A DNA stretch of 64,000 nt from Ignatzschineria larvae DSM 13226 (GCF_038500265.1 NZ_CP150637.1:1877501-1941500); one strand, 5' to 3'. Numbered from the stretch's first letter, positions 29,007 through 38,602 are shown. Notes: generated by a model from the letters alone, not told the origin. Program-made: numbers and translations.

Positions 29007-31394
29007 ATGAGTGATAATAAAAAAACAATACTTCCCGCTGTTGAGAATGAGATCAAAGGGCATAATGAAGTGATTGTAGAGGGCGATACGATATCGAATA
29101 TTATCCATATCCTCCCCTTACACGATCGCCCATTCTTCCCGCCCCAAATCGCGCCGCTTCTGCTCAACGAAGAACCTTGGCTCACCACACTCGATTCGAT
29201 TATGGATAATCGTACGCGCGTTGTCGGGCTGATTTTAAGTAAGAAAGAGACCAAAACAGATCTCACCGCCGATGATTTTTATGAGTATGGTACGCTCATT
29301 CATATCCATCATCCCCATCGCGAAGATGGCAAAGTGCAATTTATCGCCCAAGGTATTCAGCGTTTTCGTGTCAAAAAATGGATCTCTAAAGAGATTCCTT
29401 TTGTGGCACAAGTGGAATATTTCGATGAAGCGATTATTGATAAGTCCGATGAAGTGCGGGCTTACTCTATGGCGGTTGTCAATGCGCTTAAAGAACTTAT
29501 TCCCTTTAATCCGCTCTTCTCAGAAGAGTTAAAGCATTTTTTAACCCGTTACAACAGTAATGACCCATCACCCTTTGCCGACTTTGCGGCGAGTATGACC
29601 ACAAATGGGAAAGAAGAGTTACAAGATGTGTTATCGACCATCCCCCTTGTCCCTCGTTTGCGGAAAGTATTAGCAATTATTGAGAAAGAGATCAAAATTG
29701 CCAAACTACATAACTCCATCCGTGAAGAGGTGGAAGATCAACTGACAGATCAGCAGCGGCAATATTTCCTACGGGAACAGCTCAAAGTGATTCAACAAGA
29801 GCTTGGCATCTCTAAAGATGATAAAGCCGCGGATATCGATAAATTTGTCGAACGTCTTCTGAATAAAGAGATTCCACAAGCGGCGCAAGAGCGCATTGAT
29901 GAAGAGCTTGAGAAATTACAGATTCTTGAAACAGGATCGCCGGAATATGGGGTTACTCGTAACTACCTCGACATTATTACCGATCTACCTTGGGGCACGA
30001 AGACAGAGGATAATTTCAATCTTAAACACGCTCGCCGAGTGTTAGATAAAGATCACTTTGGCTTAGAAGATGTGAAAGATCGCATTATCGAAACCTTAGC
30101 TGTAGGGAAACGCAAAGGCGAGATCAAAGGGACAATTATTCTCCTTGTCGGTCCGCCGGGTGTTGGTAAAACCTCCATTGGGCGCTCTGTAGCAGATAGC
30201 CTTGGCCGTAAATTCTACCGCTTTAGCCTTGGTGGTGCCCGCGATGAGGCGGAGATCAAAGGTCATCGCCGGACTTATATTGGCGCAATGCCGGGGAAAT
30301 TGATCCAAGCACTTCGGGAAACCAAAGCCGATAATCCAGTTATTATGCTTGATGAGATTGATAAAATGGGGCAATCCTATCAAGGCGACCCAGGTTCAGC
30401 ACTCCTTGAGGTGCTTGATCCTGCGCAAAATCACGATTTCCTCGATCACTATCTTGATGTGCGTTACGATCTTTCAAATGTTCTCTTTGTCTGTACCGCA
30501 AATACCCTCGATTCTATTCCGCCGGCGTTACTAGACCGAATGGATGTGATTCGTCTCTCGGGCTATATCTTAGAAGAGAAATGCAAAATCGCGCGCCAAT
30601 ATCTCTGGCCAAAACAGTTAGAGAAAGCAGGCTTTGACAAGAAAGAGCTGAAGATCACAAGTGGCGCAATTGAGAAGATCATTGATGATTACGCACGGGA
30701 AGCCGGTGTACGTCAACTAGAGAAGCAACTCGGGAAAATTGTCCGTAAATCTGCGGTCAAATTTGAAACCGAAGAGTTAGAGTCGCTCTCTATCGGTGTG
30801 AATGATGTCGTGCCGATGCTCGGTAATCCGTTCTTTAATCGAGAAAAGCCACTACAGCATGTCGGCGTTGTCACCGGTCTTGCTTGGACTTCAATGGGTG
30901 GCGTTACCTTACCGGTGGAAGCGGTCAAAGTGCACGATCATCAGCGCGGCATTAAATTGACCGGTAAGCTCGGTGAAGTGATGCAGGAATCTGCTAATAT
31001 TGCCTATAGTTATATTATGGCCAATGCGAAAGAGTTAGGATTACAAGAGAGCTTCTTCGAAAAAGCCTTTATCCATATTCACGCACCGGAAGGCGCCACA
31101 CCGAAAGATGGACCCAGTGCTGGGATTACCCTCGCCTCTTGTTTAATGTCTTTAGCCTTAGATAAAGCCCCCAGAAATATTGCCATGACCGGCGAGCTCA
31201 CCTTAGTGGGGCAAGTATTACCGATTGGTGGCGTGAAAGAGAAGCTCATTGCGGCAAAACGAGTCGGGATTAAAGAGATCATCTTCCCGAAAGGCAACAA
31301 GAAAGATGCCGATGAGTTACCCGACTATCTACGAGAAGGTTTAACGCTCCACTTTGTCGAAGACTTTACCGAAGTGGCAAAATTACTCTTCTAA
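29007..31394 (+). CDS. lon: ATP-dependent Lon protease (endopeptidase La)
   Basis: Cytosolic AAA+ serine protease degrading misfolded and regulatory proteins. An N-terminal LON substrate-binding domain (HILPLHDRPFFPPQIAPLLL), an AAA+ module with Walker A GPPGVGKTSIG and Walker B PVIMLDEIDK, and a protease domain with the catalytic Ser in PKDGPSAG and the Lys in GVKEKLIAAKR are all visible. At 795 aa it is normal length. GAAGGAA precedes the ATG. It is monocistronic with its own terminator; clpX, often next to lon, is absent. Confidence 0.98.
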   Translation: MSDNKKTILPAVENEIKGHNEVIVEGDTISNIIHILPLHDRPFFPPQIAPLLLNEEPWLTTLDSIMDNRTRVVGLILSKKETKTDLTADDFYEYGTLIHIHHPHREDGKVQFIAQGIQRFRVKKWISKEIPFVAQVEYFDEAIIDKSDEVRAYSMAVVNALKELIPFNPLFSEELKHFLTRYNSNDPSPFADFAASMTTNGKEELQDVLSTIPLVPRLRKVLAIIEKEIKIAKLHNSIREEVEDQLTDQQRQYFLREQLKVIQQELGISKDDKAADIDKFVERLLNKEIPQAAQERIDEELEKLQILETGSPEYGVTRNYLDIITDLPWGTKTEDNFNLKHARRVLDKDHFGLEDVKDRIIETLAVGKRKGEIKGTIILLVGPPGVGKTSIGRSVADSLGRKFYRFSLGGARDEAEIKGHRRTYIGAMPGKLIQALRETKADNPVIMLDEIDKMGQSYQGDPGSALLEVLDPAQNHDFLDHYLDVRYDLSNVLFVCTANTLDSIPPALLDRMDVIRLSGYILEEKCKIARQYLWPKQLEKAGFDKKELKITSGAIEKIIDDYAREAGVRQLEKQLGKIVRKSAVKFETEELESLSIGVNDVVPMLGNPFFNREKPLQHVGVVTGLAWTSMGGVTLPVEAVKVHDHQRGIKLTGKLGEVMQESANIAYSYIMANAKELGLQESFFEKAFIHIHAPEGATPKDGPSAGITLASCLMSLALDKAPRNIAMTGELTLVGQVLPIGGVKEKLIAAKRVGIKEIIFPKGNKKDADELPDYLREGLTLHFVEDFTEVAKLLF

Positions 31395-31428
31395 TTTAGA
31401 TATTCATCATTGATATTCTTATTAATGG

Positions 31429-31460
31429 AAGCTCTCTGATCATTCAGAGGGCTTTTTTGT
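31429..31460 (+). terminator. Intrinsic terminator after lon
   Basis: Stem AAGCTCTCTGA (31429-31439) with TCAGAGGGCTT (31444-31454), a 4-base loop and a TTTTTT run. Confidence 0.9.
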
Positions 31461-31480
31461 TGTATGTTTCTCTAATAGCT

Positions 31481-32010
31481 ATCCCATCGCCGGGACGAAT
31501 GATCCCGTTCTTACACCAATCCCGCGCCGGCGGGTTTGGCAATTCTCAATACCGATGAGTGAGATAATCTCTTCTCTACTATCAATATACATACAGCTTA
31601 AATTGGATTGAGAAGTCATAGGATTCCTCATCTGCGGGCGCTCTCTCTTTCTGGTTGCACGATCATTCCCTCCCGCCGGGAATTAGCCCTTAATTAAAAT
31701 AAATAAGAAAGTTAATCCCATCGTCGGGACGAATGATCTCGTTCTTGCAACAATCCCGCGCCGGCAGGTTTGGCAATTCTCAATACCGATGAGTGAGATA
31801 ATCTCTTCTCTACTATCAATATACATACAGCTTAAATTGAATTGAGAAGTCATAGGATTCCTCATCTGCGGGCGCTCTCTCTTTCTGGTTGCACGATCAT
31901 TCCCTCCCGCCGGGAATTAGCCCTTAATTAAAATAAATAAGAAAGTTAATCCCATCGTCGGGACGAATGATCTCGTTTTTATAACAATCCTGCCCGATGG
32001 GTTTGTCTTG
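31481..32010 (+). repeat. Family-B composite repeat array, two units plus a partial
   Basis: Units start at 31481, 31715 and 31949, an exact 234-bp period. Each opens ATCCCATCG(C/T)CGGGACGA and contains CCCGCGCCGGC, then CATCTGCGGGCGCTCTCTCT and CCCTCCCGCCGGGAATTAG. The third stops after about 60 bp. Units 1 and 2 are nearly identical. This array borders the left side of the porin island; an inverted copy lies on the right at 39226. Confidence 0.92.
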
Positions 32011-32493
32011 GAATTAACTCTTATTAAAACTCATATTTTAATATCGTATCTTTTCCACAACAGATTGGGATTATTAATCTCTGATCAAATGACCGCTTGA
32101 ATAAAGCTATAAGCTCCCCCTTTACATCATACTTTTTTCTATTTTTTAGGATTTTTTTAGAAAATTTTTCATCAAAAAAAAGAAACTCTCAAAAATTATT
32201 AAAATTACAACAAACTTCTAAAGTGATCTATTAGCAGCTTTCCCTCCCCCCAAAAAAACCCAAAAAATAAATAAATATCAATAAGATAAATAATTTTATT
32301 ATTTTGTAATGTTAAAAATTCAAATTACTTTTTTGTTGTACTTTTAATAAAGTTGCAGATATTTTTGTATTATTTATGTAAATTTTATTTGATTAATGTA
32401 GGAATTTACGTTTTAATATGAGTCGTGGATGAGATACATCTAAATTTATTTTTAATCGATCGTGGCGAATGCCACACAATGGAGATATTCATT
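32011..32493. other. AT-rich region upstream of porin 1
   Basis: About 480 bp, very AT-rich with A- and T-runs; no gene. It should hold the porin-1 promoter and long leader. CTTTTTTGTTGTACTTTT near 32329 recalls the TTGTA element upstream of porins 3 and 4. Confidence 0.5.
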
Positions 32494-33717
32494 ATGATGA
32501 AGAAAAGCATTTTCGCAGTAGCAGTAGCTTCTGTTTTAACTTTAGGCGCAGCACATGCTGAAACAGTTCTTTACGGTTCAATTCGTTACGATTACGAAAG
32601 CAAAAAAATCCAAGGAATGGAACAAGATAAAGAAGGTCACAATCCTATTAAGAAAGTCACTAGCAATCGTCTTTCAAACCTTAATGATGCAGGTTCACGT
32701 ATCGGTTTGAAAGGTTCTGAAGATTTAGGTAACAACAATGCAGTTATCTATAATCTTGAGTGGGGCTTTGATGGTATGATCCAAGACGAGTCAAAAGACA
32801 GCAAATGGACTACACGTAAAGCAATCTTAGGTTTAACTGGTGATTGGGGTACCGTAACAGCAGGTCGTCAAGATAACCCATTCAAAGTAACAATCGTTAA
32901 CGATTCTGTAACGGATGACTTCAATGGCGGTAACGTGATCTCTTCAGCAGCACAACGTGCGATGACAACTTCATTACTTGCCCAAGGTTTGTCAAAAAAC
33001 AGTGTTACATTTAAAGATGGAAAGCCCGTAGAAGGCGATTTTGTTAACACTGTTAATAGCACAAAATTCTCACGTGTAGGTAAAGTAATTGCTTATACAA
33101 CACCTGAATTTGCTGGTTTCCAAGCGAATGCAGCAGTAATGATGGATTCTGATCTTTATCCTACTAACAACCGCAAAAATGCTGACCTTTGGACAATCAA
33201 TGCACGCTATGCTTATGACTTAGGTGCTGATAACCAAATTCTTGCAAAAGTAGGTTATATCCAAGGTAAAGTAGCTGGCGCTCCTTCAGGTCAAGAAATT
33301 AATTCAAACACGGGTCGTTACGATGAGAACAATAATGGTCGTTACTCATCTAAAGTTTGGGGCCTCTACTTAGGTTACCTCTCAGATGATATTAAAGTAT
33401 CAGCTTCTTATGCAGATGGTACACATAAAGAAGAAGATGCAAATAAACAAAAAGCAAAAGGTTGGGATTTAGGTGCTAGCTACTCTTTCGGCCCTAACTA
33501 CTTCAGCACCATTCGTGCAGCTTATGGCCAAAACGAAGTAAAAGTTGGCGGCGAGAAAAGCAAGATGAAATCTTGGGCTGTTGGCTTCGAGCAAAAACTC
33601 TCTACTCGTACACGTGCATGGGTTGAGTACGGTGCAGAAGAGACTAAATTCCACGGTCAAGGTAACGCAAAACAGAAAGACAACGTAGTATCTGTAGGTA
33701 TGCGTCACGACTTCTAA
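32494..33717 (+). CDS. Porin 1, Neisseria-like trimeric outer-membrane porin
   Basis: General diffusion porin of the Gram-negative porin family. A Sec signal peptide, MMKKSIFAVAVASVLTLGAA to AHA, cleaves before ETVLYGSIRYDYES. The barrel has typical blocks (RLSNLNDAGSRIGLKGSEDL, AGRQDNPFKVTIVNDSVTDD, LWTINARYAYDLGADN) and ends in VSVGMRHDF with the terminal Phe that BAM recognises. The ATG at 32494 was chosen because GGAG sits 9 bp upstream and the sister genes start in the same context; an upstream in-frame ATG at 32425 would put 23 residues before the signal peptide. 407 aa. First of four tandem porins. Confidence 0.93.
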   Translation: MMKKSIFAVAVASVLTLGAAHAETVLYGSIRYDYESKKIQGMEQDKEGHNPIKKVTSNRLSNLNDAGSRIGLKGSEDLGNNNAVIYNLEWGFDGMIQDESKDSKWTTRKAILGLTGDWGTVTAGRQDNPFKVTIVNDSVTDDFNGGNVISSAAQRAMTTSLLAQGLSKNSVTFKDGKPVEGDFVNTVNSTKFSRVGKVIAYTTPEFAGFQANAAVMMDSDLYPTNNRKNADLWTINARYAYDLGADNQILAKVGYIQGKVAGAPSGQEINSNTGRYDENNNGRYSSKVWGLYLGYLSDDIKVSASYADGTHKEEDANKQKAKGWDLGASYSFGPNYFSTIRAAYGQNEVKVGGEKSKMKSWAVGFEQKLSTRTRAWVEYGAEETKFHGQGNAKQKDNVVSVGMRHDF

Positions 33718-33765
33718 TTCAACGCTTACTTCATGTAAGCTAGAAGTCAAATGTCAGTAAGACAG

Positions 33766-33794
33766 ATCCCATCTCTTCGGAGGTGGGATTTTTT
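33766..33794 (+). terminator. Intrinsic terminator after porin 1
   Basis: Stem ATCCCATCTC (33766-33775) with GAGGTGGGAT (33780-33789), closed by a TTCG tetraloop and followed by a T-run of five to six. Confidence 0.92.
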
Positions 33795-34084
33795 ATGGTT
33801 TTGATATTAAATAAAACCTCTTCAAAAATAAGAGATTTTATAAAAATAATAGTGGCACTTATCATTGTAAATAATTATAATATTCAGCGATATTTTTAAA
33901 TTTTTATTTACAATATCGATCACTTCTAATAATAAGTGATATAGCGTTTTCATTCATAGGGAGATGATGAAGCAGAGACCTGCCCTCTTTACATAAGGTA
34001 TTTCTCGGGGCTCGCGACTATGGCTATTATCGAATAGCATTCATTCGATAATCCGATTATCTCACCTTAAGAAGAATCCTAATT
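33795..34084. other. Gap between porins 1 and 2
   Basis: An AT-rich region with no gene. A 10-bp stem hairpin at 34026-34052 (ATTATCGAAT with ATTCGATAAT) sits 33 bp ahead of the porin-2 start and could be a leader structure. At 33958-33996 a GGGAG followed by ATGATGAAG opens an 11-codon ORF that imitates a porin start. Confidence 0.5.
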
Positions 34085-35335
34085 ATGAGAATAATGAACA
34101 AAACCCTCATCGCAGCAACGCTCACTTCCCTACTTACTATAACCTATGCGCAAGCGGATACCACACTGTACGGCTCCATTGGCTTTGAATATCAGAGCAA
34201 AAAGTTTGCTAGCGATGCGCCCAATGAAAATGGCACCTTCTCTCGGGAACGTCTCTCGAATATCGGCACGGCAGATCATGAGTTTGGTTTTCGCGGTACG
34301 GAATCCCTCGGCGGCGATACCTCTGTTATCTATAATCTTGAATGGAAATTCCATGCCGATAATGATAACTACCAAGATGGCTTAACGACACATGTTGCCT
34401 ATTTAGGCTTAACCGGCAATTGGGGAACGTTTAAAGCGGGGCGTCAAGATAATCCCTTTAAAGTGATGCTCGTCGATAGCACTGTCAATGATGATTTTAA
34501 TGGTTCAGATGTGATCTCATCGGCAGCCGAGAGCGCGATGACAACCGCACTTGGTGGTGTAGGAATTACCATGTCGAATAGCAACAATACTTACAATGGC
34601 TTTGATATTACCCATATTGACTTCAAAGGTAAAAATCCAACGATTATTGTAAATGAAGAAGCTGAAAATTACTTCGATGGCACAACCATCTCTTATACCG
34701 ATTACTCCCATTTTGGTCATACATTAAGTTATACCACTCCGGACTTTGCAGGATTTCAAGCAAATGCCGCGATTATGATGAATGCGGCGCTCTACCCTGA
34801 AAACCACAAAAAAGGGATCGATCTTTGGACGATTAATGCTCAATATGGTATCGATGCCGGCGAAGGTCAGATCTTAGCACAAGCAGGTTATATCCAAGGA
34901 CATTTAGTCGATCGGGATAAATCCAAAGTTTGGGGGGCTTTCTTAGGTTACTTAAGTGACGAGTGGAATGTGACTGCATCTTATGCCGATGGTAATTACC
35001 ATAAAGCGCCGACTGCCATCACAACTGCACAAGGTACAACCGCTTCGATCAGCAATAAAGCGAAATCAAAAGGTTGGGATTTAGGTGCAAGCTTCTCCTT
35101 TGGGGCAAACTATGACAATACCATTCGTGCAAGCTATGGCCAAAATCAAGTCAAACAATTTGGCGCAAAGGATAAAGTGAAGTCTTGGGCGATTGGTTAT
35201 CAAAATAATCTCTCAAGCAGAACCACCGCTTGGGTTGAATATGGGGTTGCTAAAACCACCTTTAATCAACAATTCAACAACCTAGAAGCACAGAAAAATA
35301 GCGTAGTTTCCATCGGTCTTTCCCACGATTTCTAA
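34085..35335 (+). CDS. Porin 2, divergent member of the array
   Basis: Same porin family: signal peptide MNKTLIAATLTSLLTITYAQA (from the second Met) then DTTLYGSIGFEYQS; barrel blocks KAGRQDNPFKVMLVDSTVND and LWTINAQYGIDAGEG; terminal VSIGLSHDF. At 416 aa with two starts possible (34085, 34094). It differs from porins 1, 3 and 4 in signal peptide, loops and codon choice: it uses fewer of the favoured codons (GGT, GCA) and more mixed ones, suggesting lower expression or separate history. It has its own terminator. Confidence 0.92.
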   Translation: MRIMNKTLIAATLTSLLTITYAQADTTLYGSIGFEYQSKKFASDAPNENGTFSRERLSNIGTADHEFGFRGTESLGGDTSVIYNLEWKFHADNDNYQDGLTTHVAYLGLTGNWGTFKAGRQDNPFKVMLVDSTVNDDFNGSDVISSAAESAMTTALGGVGITMSNSNNTYNGFDITHIDFKGKNPTIIVNEEAENYFDGTTISYTDYSHFGHTLSYTTPDFAGFQANAAIMMNAALYPENHKKGIDLWTINAQYGIDAGEGQILAQAGYIQGHLVDRDKSKVWGAFLGYLSDEWNVTASYADGNYHKAPTAITTAQGTTASISNKAKSKGWDLGASFSFGANYDNTIRASYGQNQVKQFGAKDKVKSWAIGYQNNLSSRTTAWVEYGVAKTTFNQQFNNLEAQKNSVVSIGLSHDF

Positions 35336-35403
35336 ATATTCACGTGACAGAAGATAGCGCTATCTGAGCTACAAAACAGCATTTAATAATATCGATAAGC
35401 ATC

Positions 35404-35436
35404 AATCCCATCACAATATAGTGGTGGGATTTTTTG
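35404..35436 (+). terminator. Intrinsic terminator after porin 2
   Basis: Stem AATCCCATCAC (35404-35414) with GTGGTGGGATT (35421-35431), one G-U pair, 6-base loop and TTTTTG tail. Confidence 0.9.
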
Positions 35437-35631
35437 TATCATTCATACAACTTAAAGGAGAATAATTCTCAATTAAATAATCGAGATCCTCTCTTTTTTG
35501 TCTATTTCCTACACAAAATAAGCATGATATTTATAAAAATAACAACAAAATCAAAAATATCATGATTCGTTGCCCCCCCTGATAAATAGAGCTGATGATC
35601 GACTTTGACCTCTCATTTTTTACCATAAAAC

Positions 35632-35667
35632 TTATCATTTATGATAAAAAAGTTGTATAAATGATAA
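35632..35667 (+). promoter_or_regulatory. Inverted repeat upstream of porin 3, possible operator
   Basis: TTATCATTTAT (35632-35642) and ATAAATGATAA (35657-35667) form a perfect 11-bp inverted repeat with a 14-bp spacer. The right half, GATAAAAAAGTTGTANAAAT followed by GATAA, recurs upstream of porin 4 (37205-37240). It lies about 108 bp ahead of the porin-3 ATG. A regulator-binding site or promoter is likely, but which protein binds cannot be said. The rest of the 35437-35774 gap is AT-rich without a gene. Confidence 0.55.
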
Positions 35668-35774
35668 CAAATGGTTAATATCTCCTTTAAGGGATGTTTT
35701 ATATCAGTATCCTATAAAAATATTCACCCTATTTGGATACTATTTCTATATTGACTTCATTGGAGATCATCATA

Positions 35775-36893
35775 ATGAAAAAGAGTATTTTTGCAGTAGC
35801 TGTAACTTCTGTTTTGACTCTAGGTGCGGCACACGCTGAAACTGTTCTTTACGGATCCATTCGTTACGATTATGAAAGCAGAAAAGTTGAAGACACATTA
35901 GTGGCTCATCAAAATGCAGGTGGCACTAACTATACATGGGAAGGCAAGCGCCTCTCTAACCTCTCTGATGCCGGTTCTCGTATCGGGATTAAAGGTTCTG
36001 AAGATTTAGGAAACGGTAATGCGGTCATCTATAATCTTGAGTGGGGCTTTGATGGCATGACTCAAGATGAATCAAAAGGTGGCAAAAATCGTTTAGCGAT
36101 CTTAGGTTTAACAGGCGATTGGGGGACATTCACAGCAGGTCGTCAGCATAACCCATTCAAAGTCACCATCGTTGATGATACCGTTGTAGATAACTTCAAT
36201 GGTTCACATGTTGCTACTTCAGCGGCACAACGGGCAATGACAAGCACTTTAAATGGCGCCGAAACTATTAATAGCGCAAGCTATAGCCGAGTAGGTAAGG
36301 TGATTGCTTATACAACTCCCAACTGGGCGGGCTTCCAAGCGAATGTTGCATTGATGATGGATAGCAGCCTTTACGGTAAAAATAATGAGAAAAACATTGA
36401 CCTTTGGACTATCAATGCGCGCTATGCGTATGAATTAGGAGCTGACGGTACACTTCTTGCAAAAGCGGGTTATATCCAAGGCAAATTAGCAGATGTTAAC
36501 AAGTCAAAAGCTTGGGGACTCTTCTTAGGTTATGAGCAAAGTGCATTTGGCGTATCATTCGACTATGCAAATGGTAACCACACACCAAAAGCTAATACGA
36601 TCAACGCTGTTGCCGGCGATAAACAAAAATCTCAAGGCTGGGATTTAGGGGGTCGTTTCTCCTTTGGTCCTAACTACTACAGCAGTATCCGTGCAACTTA
36701 TGGTCAAAACCAAGTAAAAGTGGATGGTCATAAAGATAAAGTTAAATCTTGGGCTGTTGGTTTTGAGCAAAAACTCTCTTCACGTACACGTGCATGGGTT
36801 GAGTATGGTCAAGAAGAGACTAAATTTGCAGATGCAAATGTTGATAAGAAAAAAGACAACACTATCTCTGTGGGTATGCGTCACGATTTCTAA
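35775..36893 (+). CDS. Porin 3
   Basis: Outer-membrane porin, 372 aa from the ATG at 35775 (GGAG 9 bp upstream; longer in-frame starts would lie before the signal peptide). Signal peptide MKKSIFAVAVTSVLTLGAAHA, then ETVLYGSIRYDYESRKVEDT. It shares long blocks with porins 1 and 4 (LSDAGSRIGIKGSEDLGNGN, EQKLSSRTRAWVEYGQEETK) and ends SVGMRHDF. Differences cluster in the segments expected to be loops (residues 30-50, 150-170 and 250-275). Favoured-codon use suggests high expression. Confidence 0.93.
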   Translation: MKKSIFAVAVTSVLTLGAAHAETVLYGSIRYDYESRKVEDTLVAHQNAGGTNYTWEGKRLSNLSDAGSRIGIKGSEDLGNGNAVIYNLEWGFDGMTQDESKGGKNRLAILGLTGDWGTFTAGRQHNPFKVTIVDDTVVDNFNGSHVATSAAQRAMTSTLNGAETINSASYSRVGKVIAYTTPNWAGFQANVALMMDSSLYGKNNEKNIDLWTINARYAYELGADGTLLAKAGYIQGKLADVNKSKAWGLFLGYEQSAFGVSFDYANGNHTPKANTINAVAGDKQKSQGWDLGGRFSFGPNYYSSIRATYGQNQVKVDGHKDKVKSWAVGFEQKLSSRTRAWVEYGQEETKFADANVDKKKDNTISVGMRHDF

Positions 36894-36942
36894 TCGTAAG
36901 ATCAACACCTAATAATCACTCAGCGATTTTGAGTTAAAAAAG

Positions 36943-36977
36943 AACCCGCTACAAATAAAAAATGTAGCGGGTTTTTT
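36943..36977 (+). terminator. Intrinsic terminator after porin 3
   Basis: Perfect 11-bp stem AACCCGCTACA (36943-36953) with TGTAGCGGGTT (36963-36973) and a run of T residues. Confidence 0.92.
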
Positions 36978-37204
36978 ATAGGATTTCTAACCCCTATCTC
37001 TCCATCAACATGCTCTTTCTTCTCTCCATCGGCGCCCCAATTAATCACAAATACTAAAAAACAACTTTATCAAAAATGATACAAATACGTTATTTCACAC
37101 TCTCCAGCACTATCACTAGCGCCATTATTCAGAGGGATAACGGCTATAAACCTAGGTTTTAGGCTAAACTATCAACTTTCATAGAGGTTTATAACAAATA
37201 TTTT

Positions 37205-37240
37205 TTATCTTTTTTGATAAAAAAGTTGTACAAATGATAA
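37205..37240 (+). promoter_or_regulatory. Conserved porin upstream element, copy at porin 4
   Basis: TTATCTTTTTTGATAAAAAA, then GTTGTACAAATGATAA, matches the element at 35632-35667 with a few changes, 125 bp ahead of the porin-4 start. Another TTTATCAAAAATGATAC block lies near 37066-37082. The rest of the 36978-37364 gap has no gene. Confidence 0.5.
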
Positions 37241-37364
37241 TAGAAGTGTAATATACCGCTTAAAGGAACGTTAAATATTGGTAATATATGAAATTTAACG
37301 CATATATTATTGATCGACGCACTCCTAATTATTATTTCTTATACAACTCATTGGAGATTACACC

Positions 37365-38492
37365 ATGATGAAAAAAAGTATTTTCGCAGTAGCTGTTGCT
37401 TCTGCTTTAACTTTAGGCGCAGCACAAGCTGAAACGGTTCTTTACGGATCAATCCGTTATGAATATCAAAGCGTAAAAGATTACAGTATCGCTAGAGATA
37501 ACGAGAATCAATTAACAAAACTCACTAGCCAACGTTTATCAAACCTTGAAGATGCAGGATCACGTATCGGTATTAAAGGTTCTGAAGATTTAGGTAACAA
37601 CAACGCTGTTATCTATCAACTTGAGTGGGGCTTTGATGGCATGGCTCAAGATGAGACTAAAGGCTTCAAAAACCGTTTAGCAATCTTAGGGTTAACGGGT
37701 AATTGGGGTACTGCAACAGCGGGTCGTCAAGATAACCCATTTAAAGTAACGATTGTTGATGATTCTGTACAAGATGACTTCAATGGTTCAACAATCTCAT
37801 CAGCATCACAACGCGCGATGACAACAACGCTTGCTGCATCTAGCCCTGCATTTGGTACTAAATATGACGCAGGTTTCTCACGCGTAGGTAAAGTAATCGC
37901 TTATACAACTCCTGATTTTGCTGGCTTCCAAGCAAATGCAGCAGTCATGATGGATTCAGATCTTTACAAAGACAATAGCCGTAAAAATGCTGACCTTTGG
38001 ACAATCAATGCGCGTTACGCTTATGATTTAGGTGCTGATAATGGCCAAATCCTTGCTAAAGCAGGTTATATCCAAGGTAAAGTTGCACCTTTAGTTGGCG
38101 CTACAAATGGTCGTTACTCTTCTAAAGCATGGGGCCTTTTCGTAGGTTATCTCTCTGATCCAATCAAAGTCACTGTATCTTATACAGATGGTAACCACAA
38201 ATTAGAAGGCGATACACCTAAAGAAAAATCTAAAGGTTGGGATTTAGGTGGTAGCTACTCTTTCGGACCTAACTACTTCAGCACCGTTCGTGCGACTTAT
38301 GGTCAAAGCGAATTAAAACAAGGCGATGCTAAAGATAAAGTTAAATCATGGGCGGTTGGTTTTGAGCAAAAACTCTCTACTCGTACACGTGCATGGGTTG
38401 AGTATGGTTCAGAAGAGACTAAATACTCTACACCTAACAGCGACAAGAGAAAAGACAACATCGTTTCAATCGGTCTTCGTCACGACTTCTAA
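37365..38492 (+). CDS. Porin 4
   Basis: Outer-membrane porin, 375 aa. Signal peptide MMKKSIFAVAVASALTLGAA to AQA, then ETVLYGSIRYEYQSVKDYS. The barrel body is closest to porin 1 (AGRQDNPFKVTIVDDSVQDD, MMDSDLYKDNSRKNADLW) and it ends SIGLRHDF. TTGGAGATTACACC precedes the paired ATGs. Like porins 1 and 3 it uses favoured codons. Own promoter element and terminator, so each porin can be expressed separately. Confidence 0.93.
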   Translation: MMKKSIFAVAVASALTLGAAQAETVLYGSIRYEYQSVKDYSIARDNENQLTKLTSQRLSNLEDAGSRIGIKGSEDLGNNNAVIYQLEWGFDGMAQDETKGFKNRLAILGLTGNWGTATAGRQDNPFKVTIVDDSVQDDFNGSTISSASQRAMTTTLAASSPAFGTKYDAGFSRVGKVIAYTTPDFAGFQANAAVMMDSDLYKDNSRKNADLWTINARYAYDLGADNGQILAKAGYIQGKVAPLVGATNGRYSSKAWGLFVGYLSDPIKVTVSYTDGNHKLEGDTPKEKSKGWDLGGSYSFGPNYFSTVRATYGQSELKQGDAKDKVKSWAVGFEQKLSTRTRAWVEYGSEETKYSTPNSDKRKDNIVSIGLRHDF

Positions 38493-38564
38493 TAATTGCC
38501 TTACATCGTAAGGCTCCATTAGGATTCAATGACACAATCGAAAGATTGATGTTATAAGATAAAG

Positions 38565-38602
38565 TCCCATCGAGGTTTCACGACTTCGGTGGGATTTCTT
38601 TT
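38565..38602 (+). terminator. Intrinsic terminator after porin 4
   Basis: A 12-bp stem, TCCCATCGAGGT (38565-38576) with ACTTCGGTGGGA (38583-38594), two G-U pairs, then TTTCTTTTT. Confidence 0.85.

Noticed and set aside
31683-31865. 60-aa minus-strand ORF in the 31481 array
   Set aside because: Non-coding repeat DNA; the reading frame is not kept in other units.
33469-33750. 93-aa minus-strand ORF antisense to porin 1
   Set aside because: Shadow of the biased codon use of the porin gene.
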